Source: Hoeflea ulvae
Lineage (GTDB): Bacteria > Pseudomonadota > Alphaproteobacteria > Rhizobiales > Rhizobiaceae
Assembly (NCBI RefSeq): GCF_026619435.1
Contig: NZ_JAOVZQ010000001.1
Location: 131,501 to 195,500, forward strand
Length of the DNA stretch: 64,000 nt
Direction: 5' to 3'
In this document: piece after piece, positions 57,555 through 64,000 of the stretch
Layout of the letters: each line of letters starts with the position of its first letter
How positions within the stretch are numbered: position 1 is the stretch's first letter
Made by a program: the position numbers and the translations under genes
The notes under the pieces: model-generated
Told to the model about the DNA's origin: nothing
The model's database searches: none
Seen by the model: only the letters and a program-made list of their open reading frames with translations

Positions 57555-58998
57555 ATGTCGAGTTTCCGATATGAACGGACTGTGCCCGGATCCCTCCGGG
57601 CCGCTGCCGGGCGTGCATCCCTGAACCGGGCTGCGCCGGGCTCACCCGCCCTTGCCCTCTGTGCGCTGGCCCTATTCGGTCTGGCCCTTGCCGGCCCTGC
57701 GCAGGCCACCGATCCGACCGAACTTGATTCCACCACCATTGCCAGCGAACTGGAGCAGCAGGAGCAGACCAACCGGGTCGAACTGCAGTCGGTCGCCGAC
57801 CAGGCCGCATTGGCAACAAAGGCGCTGGCCGCGCTTGAAACCGATGTCGCCGCCCTGCGCGCCGACCAGCAGGCGCTCGATCAGCAGATCGCCGAAACCG
57901 CCTCGCGCCGCGCCATGCTGGACGAGCGAGATCACTTCCGGCGAACAGGCCTTGACCGGGCTTTCCGAACGCCAGGCATCGGTGCGGCTGTCGCTGGTAT
58001 CGCGCCGCGCGGTGCTTGCCGAAGTTCTTGCCGCCCTGCAGCGGATCGGCCGCGACCCGCCGCCGGCGCTGCTGGTTAGCCCCGAAGACGCGCTGTCCTC
58101 GGTGCGCAGCGCTATTCTGCTCGGTGCCGTGGTGCCGGAAATCCGCGCCGAGACCGAAGCGCTTGCCGGGGATTTGCAGGAACTGGCGGCCCTGCGGCAA
58201 TCCATCGCGCTGGAGCGGCAATCGCTGGCAAAGGCGCTTGAGGACAATGCCGCCGAAGAACTGCGCCTCGCCAATCTGGCCTCGGAAAAGACCGCCCTGC
58301 TGGCCGAAAGCCAGCGGCGGATCGAGATCGAGCGCCAGCGCGCCGAAGCCCTCTCCGAGCGCTCGAGCGAACTCGAAGCCGTGATTGCCAGCCTGGCCGA
58401 CGAGATCACCACGCTGAAGCAGGCCGCCGATGCGGCCCGGCTGGCCGAGGAAGAGCGCCAGCGCCAGTTGGCCGAGCGGCTCGAGCGGGCGCGCGCCTTC
58501 GCCGCAGTGGCAGTGCCCGACAAAAACCGCATTATGCCGGCATATGCATTCTCGAAATTGCCCGGAACGCTGGCCCATCCCGCGGCCGGCGAGACCATCG
58601 GCCGGTTTGGCGCCGATGACGGCACCGGGCACGGATTGACGGGCGAGGTTCTGGCCACCGAGAAAGGCGCGACTGTTTACGCACCCGCCGATGGCTGGGT
58701 TGCCTATGCCGGGCCATTTCGCAATTATGGCCAGATCGTCATTCTGGACACCGGAGACAATCACCATGTGGTTCTCGCCGGCATGGAAGAAATCGAGGTC
58801 CCGGCCGGAAGGTTTGTGGTTTCCGGCGAGCCCCTGGCGAAAATGGGGGAGACGAGATTTGCCGGTTCTGCAGCTTTGACGCTGGCATCGGAGCGCCCTA
58901 CGCTCTACATTGAGATAAGAAAAGACGGTCAACCAGTCGATCCGCGCCCTTGGTGGAAAGACGAGATGTCTTCGAGAAAGGCAAGCAATGATACGTAA
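57555..58998 (+). pseudogene. EnvC-like murein hydrolase activator, single frameshift
   Basis: Expected product is a periplasmic coiled-coil protein with a C-terminal LytM/M23 domain that activates cell-wall amidases. Frame 1 from ATG 57555 gives the signal region and coiled coil (LEQQEQTNRVELQSV ... SRRAMLDE). Near 57927-57931 the frame breaks, and another frame resumes with ITSGEQALTGLSERQ and runs through the LytM domain to 58998 (GRFGADDGTGHGLTG, VYAPADGWVAYAG, TLYIEIRKDGQPVDPRPW). The extra base in GAGCGAGATC accounts for it. The end overlaps ctpA by 11 bases. Confidence 0.88.
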
Positions 58999-60310
58999 GG
59001 TCACACTATTGGCTGTCGGCGCCCTGATGGGTGCAACGGCTGTCAGCGCAATCAACTCCTATGGCGGCTCGGCTGAAGCGGCGGGTTCGGCTACCTACCG
59101 GCAGCTCGCGATCTTCGGCAATGTGTTCGAACGCGTCCGCGCGCAATATGTTACCCCGCCGGAAGAAGACAAGCTGATCGAAAACGCCATCAACGGAATG
59201 CTGTCCTCGCTCGATCCGCATTCGAGCTATCTCAACCAGGATGCTGCCGATGACATGCGTACCCAGACCCGCGGCGAATTCGGCGGGCTCGGGATCGAAG
59301 TCACCATGGAAGACGAGCTGGTCAAGGTGATCACGCCGATCGACGACACGCCCGCTGCACGCGCCGGCGTTCTCGCCGGTGACTTCATCTCCGAAATCGA
59401 CGGCGAAGCCGTTCGCGGCCTGTCGCTCGGCGAGGCAGTCGACAAGATGCGCGGCCCGGTCAACACCTCGATCGAGCTGACGGTGCTGCGCGAAGGCGCC
59501 GACATGCCGATCAAGATCAAGGTCGTGCGCGACATCATCGCGGTCAAGGCCGTGCGCTATCGCGCCGAGGAGGATGTCGGCTATCTGCGGGTGATTTCCT
59601 TCACCGAGAAGACCTATGACGACCTTTCCGACGCGATCGAGAAGATCACCGAGGAAATCGGCTCCGACAAGCTCAAGGGCTTCGTGCTCGATCTCCGGCT
59701 CAATCCGGGCGGTCTGCTCGACCAGGCAATCAGCGTTTCCGACGCCTTCCTCGATCGCGGCGAAATCGTCTCGACCCGCGGCCGCAATCCGGAAGAAACC
59801 CGCCGCTTCAATTCGCGCCCGGGTGATCTGACCGGCGGCAAGCCGGTGATCGTGCTGATCAATGGCGGCTCCGCCTCGGCCTCCGAGATTGTTGCCGGCG
59901 CCTTGCAGGATCATCGCCGTGCAACCGTTCTGGGCACCACCTCGTTCGGCAAGGGCTCGGTGCAGACCATCATCCCGCTCGACGCCAAGACCGCGCTGCG
60001 GCTGACCACGGCGCTTTACTACACGCCCTCAGGCACCTCGATCCAGGGCACCGGCATCAAGCCGGACATCCGTGTCGAGGAACCCGTGCCCGAGGAACTG
60101 CGCGGCCGCGTCAAGCCATCCGGCGAGAGCGAACTGCGCGGTCATATCCAGGGCGAGAACGAGGACGAAAAGGGCTCCGGCTCGATCGCCTATGTGCCGC
60201 CGGATCCGAAGGACGACGTCCAGCTCGGCTATGCGCTGGATCTGCTGCGCGGCGTCAAGACCGATGCGGCCTTCCCGCCAAGCCCTGAAGAGGCTGCGGT
60301 CAAGAACTGA
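58988..60310 (+). CDS. ctpA: Carboxy-terminal processing protease (S41)
   Basis: A 440-residue periplasmic or membrane-anchored serine protease. An N-terminal signal segment is followed by the PDZ domain (about 90-170, GEFGGLGIEVTM) and the S41 catalytic domain with the nucleophile Ser in GGSASASEIV and Lys in TSFGKGSVQT. It is translated from inside the end of the envC-like gene, implying coupling; the pair is conserved in alphaproteobacteria. Confidence 0.96.
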   Translation: MIRKVTLLAVGALMGATAVSAINSYGGSAEAAGSATYRQLAIFGNVFERVRAQYVTPPEEDKLIENAINGMLSSLDPHSSYLNQDAADDMRTQTRGEFGGLGIEVTMEDELVKVITPIDDTPAARAGVLAGDFISEIDGEAVRGLSLGEAVDKMRGPVNTSIELTVLREGADMPIKIKVVRDIIAVKAVRYRAEEDVGYLRVISFTEKTYDDLSDAIEKITEEIGSDKLKGFVLDLRLNPGGLLDQAISVSDAFLDRGEIVSTRGRNPEETRRFNSRPGDLTGGKPVIVLINGGSASASEIVAGALQDHRRATVLGTTSFGKGSVQTIIPLDAKTALRLTTALYYTPSGTSIQGTGIKPDIRVEEPVPEELRGRVKPSGESELRGHIQGENEDEKGSGSIAYVPPDPKDDVQLGYALDLLRGVKTDAAFPPSPEEAAVKN

Positions 60311-60408
60311 CCTGACACTGTCCCGCCGCCCCGCTTGCGCCGCTCCGGCTTGCAAGCGGGGCGGCGGACTGATTCAATCAGGCCGCATCGGGACGGGGAC
60401 CGAAAAAC

Positions 60409-61644
60409 GTGGGCGACAATATCCATCAACCGCTGGGTCAGAACCGCAAGCTCGCCAGGCTGCCGGCAGGCAGGCCCCGACGCGCCTGGACGCGGCCCCT
60501 GCTGTCGGTGGCGGCCCTGTGCCTGGTCATCGGCGGCGCGGCCTGGATGTCGCTCTCCGGATCGGGCATCGGCGTTGGTGAGCCCACTCTGGTTGCCACG
60601 CAGGCCAAACCGGAACCCGCAACCCCCGATCCGTCTGTCGATATCGCATCGGGTGAGGCGGGCAGTGCGGCAGACACCCCCGCCGTGGATGAGTCGCTGA
60701 GCCATCTGTCTGGCCAGTCCGGCGCCGATATCGCCATCACTCTTGATGATGACGGCGAGGAAATTCACAAGATCAGCCCGGTACAGCGCCCCGACAACCG
60801 CCCTGTGCTGCTCAAGGCGCCCGGCCAGGTTGGCCAGAACCCGCGCCTGGCACACCTTCCCGACCCCGCGGTGATCGAGACCACCGCCGAAGGCAAGCTG
60901 CCGGTGCGCGGTCCCGATGGCGAGCGCGCCTTCGACGTCTATGCCCGGCCCTGGTCAGGAACCCGCGGCACCCGCGTCGTCATCATCGTCGGCGGCCTTG
61001 GTCTCAGCCAGACCGGCACCCAATATGCGATCAAGACGCTGCCCGAGGAAATCACCCTGGCCTTCGCCTCCAACGGCAACAGCCTGCAGCGCTGGATGCA
61101 GGAGGCGCGGCGCGCCGGCCACGAGATCCTGCTGCAGGTTCCCTTCGAGCCGATTGACTATCCCGCCAATGACCCCGGCGCCGGTACGCTGACGGTCGAG
61201 GCCGGCGCCGAGGCCAATCTGGCCGATCTGCACCGGGCCATGGCCCGCACCACCAATTACACCGGCATCACCAATTTCATGGGCGGGCGGTTTCTCGCCG
61301 ATGCCGACGCGCTGGAGCCGATCATGCGCGACATCGCCGCGCGCGGCATCATGTTTGTCGATGACGGCACCTCGGCACGCTCGCTGACCGATCAATTCGC
61401 CAAAACCCTCGGCATTCCTTTCGCGGCATCTGACATGGTACTCGACGCGACCCAGGAGCGCGGCTACATTCTATCCAGGCTTGACGATCTGGAACGGACC
61501 GCCCGGCGCAATGGAACCGCCATCGGCGTGGCCTCCGCCTTTGACGTCAGCGTCGACGCCATTGCCATCTGGGCAGAGGAAGCCCGGGCACGCGGCATCG
61601 AGATCGTATCGGCCTCCGCAGCGGCGGACGACCCGGAAAGATAA
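60409..61644 (+). CDS. Divergent polysaccharide deacetylase family protein
   Basis: A 411-residue protein with a short cytoplasmic start, one transmembrane helix (about 30-48), a low-complexity linker and a divergent polysaccharide deacetylase domain (YibQ-like) starting near [16 protein letters not shown], with [15 protein letters not shown] and FMGGRF. Start is GTG 60409, giving [14 protein letters not shown] as in rhizobial relatives. Some relatives are linked to envelope division proteins. Stands between ctpA and rppH. Confidence 0.9.
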   Translation: MGDNIHQPLGQNRKLARLPAGRPRRAWTRPLLSVAALCLVIGGAAWMSLSGSGIGVGEPTLVATQAKPEPATPDPSVDIASGEAGSAADTPAVDESLSHLSGQSGADIAITLDDDGEEIHKISPVQRPDNRPVLLKAPGQVGQNPRLAHLPDPAVIETTAEGKLPVRGPDGERAFDVYARPWSGTRGTRVVIIVGGLGLSQTGTQYAIKTLPEEITLAFASNGNSLQRWMQEARRAGHEILLQVPFEPIDYPANDPGAGTLTVEAGAEANLADLHRAMARTTNYTGITNFMGGRFLADADALEPIMRDIAARGIMFVDDGTSARSLTDQFAKTLGIPFAASDMVLDATQERGYILSRLDDLERTARRNGTAIGVASAFDVSVDAIAIWAEEARARGIEIVSASAAADDPER

Positions 61645-61654
61645 GCAGGAAACG

Positions 61655-62191
61655 ATGAGCAAGAAACAGACCGTTCGCCCCGGGGCCGAAGATCTTCCCT
61701 ATCGCCTCTGCGCCGGCATCATGGTGCTCAATCCGCAGGGGCTGGTCTGGGCCGGCCGCCGCATCTCCGAGGGCAACACCGAATATGATGGCTCGCCGCA
61801 GCTCTGGCAGATGCCCCAGGGCGGCATCGACGCCGACGAGGACCCCTACAAGGCAGCGCTGCGCGAACTCCACGAGGAGACCGGCATACGCTCCGCCCAG
61901 CTGCTTGCCGAGGCGCCCGACTGGATTGACTATGACCTGCCCGAGCACATGATCGGGATCGGCCTGAAGGGCAAATATCGCGGCCAGCGGCAGCGCTGGT
62001 TTGCCATGCGCTTTACCGGCGATGAATCCGAGATCCAGATCAACCCGCCGCCGGCCGGCAACCAGCCCGAATTCGATGCCTGGGAATGGAAGCCGATGCA
62101 GGATCTGCCCGGCCTGATTGTGCCGTTCAAGCGCAAGGCCTATGATCAGGTGGTCGCAGCTTTCTCACACCTTGCCGGGAGCCAGGCATGA
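61655..62191 (+). CDS. rppH: RNA pyrophosphohydrolase
   Basis: A 178-residue Nudix hydrolase that removes pyrophosphate from mRNA 5' ends and starts decay. The Nudix box runs from Gly56 to Gly77 with GGIDADED and RELHEETG complete. Conserved RppH parts QLWQMPQGG and QRWFAMRF are seen. AGGAAACG precedes the ATG. It overlaps the next gene by 4 bases. Confidence 0.95.
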   Translation: MSKKQTVRPGAEDLPYRLCAGIMVLNPQGLVWAGRRISEGNTEYDGSPQLWQMPQGGIDADEDPYKAALRELHEETGIRSAQLLAEAPDWIDYDLPEHMIGIGLKGKYRGQRQRWFAMRFTGDESEIQINPPPAGNQPEFDAWEWKPMQDLPGLIVPFKRKAYDQVVAAFSHLAGSQA

Positions 62192-62895
62192 AACTGATTG
62201 GCCTGCTGGGCGGAGTGGGCTGGAAAACCACGGCAACCTACTACCGGATGCTCAACGAACGCATGCAGAAGGAATTCGGTGCCCCGCACACGGCGCGGGT
62301 GCTGCTGCATTCTGCCAGCAGCAGCGCCATCATCAGCAGCCGCGAAGAGGGTGACCGGGTCAGGCAGGCCGCAGTTCATGCCGAGGCCGCACTCAGCCTC
62401 AAGGATGGCGGTGCCGATTTCATCGTCATTGCCTCCAATGCCATACATGAATTTGCCGATCACATCGCCAAGGCCTCCGGCCTCGACCTGTTGCACATAG
62501 CTGATGCCACCGGCGCCGCGATCAAGCGCGACGGCTTTCGCAATGTGGCGTTGCTCGGCACCCGCGCCACCATGGAAGCAGATTTCTACCAGGAGCGGCT
62601 GGGCAAGACCTATGGCGTCAGCGTGACCACGCCCGACCAGGCCGAGCGGGCCGAGGTGGACCGGATCATTTTCGAAGAACTGGGTCACGGCGTCATGAGC
62701 AGCGGCTCGCGCATGTACCTCGCCGGCCTGATCAGCGCCATGTGCAAGCGCGGCGCCGAGGCCGTGGTGCTCGGCTGTTCCGAACTCACCTCGCTGGTTC
62801 CCACCGACAGCGGCATGCCGCATGTCTACGACACCACCCGGCTGCACGCCGCGTCCGCGGTGCAGCGCGCATTGGGAAACAAGCTCCATGTCTGA
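62188..62895 (+). CDS. Aspartate/glutamate racemase family protein
   Basis: A 235-residue member of the Asp/Glu racemase superfamily (YgeA-like): [20 protein letters not shown] and the second catalytic Cys in VVLGCSEL. The first catalytic position, usually in a C-x-N-T-x-H context, reads ASNAIH, so the Cys there is replaced. Some broad-spectrum relatives work with Thr in place of one Cys, so the Ser here may act. The ATG overlaps the rppH stop (ATGA). Confidence 0.87.
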   Translation: MKLIGLLGGVGWKTTATYYRMLNERMQKEFGAPHTARVLLHSASSSAIISSREEGDRVRQAAVHAEAALSLKDGGADFIVIASNAIHEFADHIAKASGLDLLHIADATGAAIKRDGFRNVALLGTRATMEADFYQERLGKTYGVSVTTPDQAERAEVDRIIFEELGHGVMSSGSRMYLAGLISAMCKRGAEAVVLGCSELTSLVPTDSGMPHVYDTTRLHAASAVQRALGNKLHV

Positions 62896-63421
62896 CCGCA
62901 ATGGCATCGCTGCCAGAACCAGCTACCGCGAAAGCGGCCCTGCCGATCTTGCAGCCATCCAGGCGCTCGAATCCATCGTCTATGCCAATGCCGCCGCCGG
63001 TCTCTCGGCCGGGCTGATAAACGGCCAGGATGAGACATTGTCCTGTGTCGCCGAACTCGACGGCCAGATCATCGGCCATATCCTGATGGTTGAGGTCACA
63101 GGTCCAGATCGCGCTTTGGCGCTCGCGCCGCATGCGATCCTGCCAGCCTGGCGCGACATGCAGATCGGCACCGAACTGGTCCGCTTCGCACTCGACCTCG
63201 CGCGCCGGCGCGATTGGCACTCGGTCTTCGTATTCGGCCAGCCGGATTATTTCTGCCGCTTCGGTTTCCGCTCGGACACCGCCGACTGCGCCGAAACTCC
63301 TGCTCAGGGATCGCGGTTCCTGGCTCTGGAACTGCGGCAGGCCGCACTTGCCGGCTGGTCCGGGCGGCTGGACTACCCACAGGCCTTTGTCGAACTGGCG
63401 GTCATGCCCAGGCGGCAGTGA
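62888..63421 (+). CDS. GNAT-family N-acetyltransferase
   Basis: A 177-residue acetyltransferase resembling the YhbS type: YRESGPADLAAIQALE, the acetyl-CoA site around HAILPAWRDMQIGTELVRFALD (the usual Q/R-x-x-G-x-G/A is atypical) and the FGQPDYFCRFGF segment. The start overlaps the racemase by 8 bases, so the two are coupled. Substrate unknown. Confidence 0.88.
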   Translation: MSDRNGIAARTSYRESGPADLAAIQALESIVYANAAAGLSAGLINGQDETLSCVAELDGQIIGHILMVEVTGPDRALALAPHAILPAWRDMQIGTELVRFALDLARRRDWHSVFVFGQPDYFCRFGFRSDTADCAETPAQGSRFLALELRQAALAGWSGRLDYPQAFVELAVMPRRQ

Positions 63422-63449
63422 CGCGGCTGCAAGGTTGAGCGCCGGCCAC

Positions 63450-63475
63450 GAAAAAGGCGGCCCGAGAGCCGCCTG
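63450..63475 (-). terminator. Terminator of the atp operon
   Basis: AGGCGGC (63455-63461) and GCCGCCT (63468-63474) form a perfect stem with a 6-base loop. On the minus strand TTTTT follows. It lies 29 bases past the atpC stop. Confidence 0.82.
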
Positions 63476-63503
63476 ATCAATTCCGCAAAACCATGTCGAA
63501 GGC

Positions 63504-63902
63504 TCAGATCGCCGCTTCCAGCGTGGTCAGGTGATCGAGATATTCCTGCGCCTTCTGCTTGACGGCATCGGTGGATGCATCCGCCACGTCTTCGCGTGCA
63601 TCCTGAAGCCGCTGGGCAAGGTCGCTACGGTCGATATCACCCACTGCCACAGCCGATTCGGCGAGCAATGTGCAGCCCTCGGGCACGATATCGGCAAATC
63701 CGCCGAACACGACGAAACGTTCGCTGTTGCCTTCGGCTGTCACCACGGTGACCACGCCCGGCTTGATCGTGGTCATGGTCGGTGCGTGATGCGCCATCAC
63801 CGTCATTTCACCGTCGGTGCCGGGAATGACGACTTCGGTCGCGGTTGCCGAGAAAAGCAGCCGTTCCGGGGATACGAGTTCAAAATTGAAGCTGTCAGCC
63901 AT
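63504..63902 (-). CDS. atpC: ATP synthase epsilon subunit
   Basis: A 132-residue F1 subunit. The N-terminal beta-sandwich is typical (FNFELVSPERLLFSATATEV, MTVMAHHAPTMTTIKPG) with the short helical C-terminal tail. The ATG at 63902 (MADSFNFEL) fits the family; the upstream 14-codon extension was rejected. It follows the end of atpD by about 80 bases. Confidence 0.96.
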   Translation of the reverse strand: MADSFNFELVSPERLLFSATATEVVIPGTDGEMTVMAHHAPTMTTIKPGVVTVVTAEGNSERFVVFGGFADIVPEGCTLLAESAVAVGDIDRSDLAQRLQDAREDVADASTDAVKQKAQEYLDHLTTLEAAI

Positions 63903-63980
63903 GACGTTCACTTTATCGCAGTGCTGTTCGGGTGCACCGCGCAACCCGGCCGGAGCCGGATTGCGCGGGCAATTTCAGGT

Positions 63981-64000
63981 TCAGGCTACTTCAGCGGCGA
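63981..64000 (-). CDS. atpD: ATP synthase beta subunit, 3' end (partial)
   Basis: On the minus strand the window edge opens in a frame reading AAEVA and TGA. This lies just upstream of atpC, where atpD is expected in the ATP synthase operon. The sequence itself is too short for independent proof. Confidence 0.6.

Noticed and set aside
57553..59055. 500-codon minus-strand frame spanning the envC-like gene
   Set aside because: It is continuous across the envC frameshift, but it is Gly/Arg/Gln-rich with no motif, while the plus-strand frames encode coiled coil and LytM domain.
63504..63944. Longer atpC starting at 63944
   Set aside because: The extra 14 residues do not match the family; MADSFNFEL at 63902 does.

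Overview
The window reads as a chromosomal segment from a GC-rich alphaproteobacterium of the Rhizobiales (Rhizobiaceae/Hoeflea-like; inferred, no database was searched). The evidence is the poly-hydroxybutyrate pair phbB-phbA beside phaR, a single-chain pyruvate carboxylase close to the Rhizobium etli type, the block rplU-rpmA-GNAT-obgE-proB-proA-nadD-rsfS-rlmH-envC-like-ctpA-polysaccharide deacetylase-rppH, and an atpD/atpC end at the right edge.

Layout. 1-910: end of an unknown gene, then about 0.8 kb of non-coding DNA with a diverged duplicated block. 0.9-9.3 kb: PHB metabolism (phbB, phbA, phaR), a GlcG/HbpS-like protein, a membrane protein, pyc and a solo LuxR regulator. 9.7-18.6 kb: a minus-strand catabolic operon (N-formylglutamate amidohydrolase-like enzyme, DctQMP TRAP transporter, glutamine-synthetase-like ligase, aldehyde dehydrogenase, iron alcohol dehydrogenase) with a divergent RpiR regulator. 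It fits uptake and gamma-glutamyl-protected oxidation of an amine or amino alcohol. 18.6-31.8 kb: housekeeping and accessory genes (ArsR, DUF2189, TspO, ispG, cupin, hybrid kinase, polyprenyl synthase, mtgA, GST, rpmF, csp, fatty acid desaturase, MFS, Hyi-like isomerase). 31.9-35.9 kb: a copper cluster (copA, cueR, cytochrome c, DUF305) with two CueR boxes, each in a 19-bp-spaced promoter. 35.9-39.6 kb: a GAF-GGDEF-EAL protein, a possible group II intron remnant and a solo curlin-repeat protein.

40,279-49,140 is a genomic island at the 3' end of a tRNA-Ser(CGA) gene. A 16-bp piece of the tRNA end is repeated at both borders, and near-identical integrase arm-type repeats lie inside each border. 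It carries a broken P4-type integrase, a serine recombinase with a frameshifted C-terminus, and a cargo operon (amidase, cyclase-family hydrolase, second TRAP transporter) next to a frameshifted LysR regulator. It looks immobile and partly decayed.

49.5-64 kb is the conserved ribosomal/proline/NAD/cell-wall block described above.

Four genes (phaR, the recombinase, lysR and the envC-like gene) each look intact except for one single-base frameshift. Read-level checking should come before treating these as biology.
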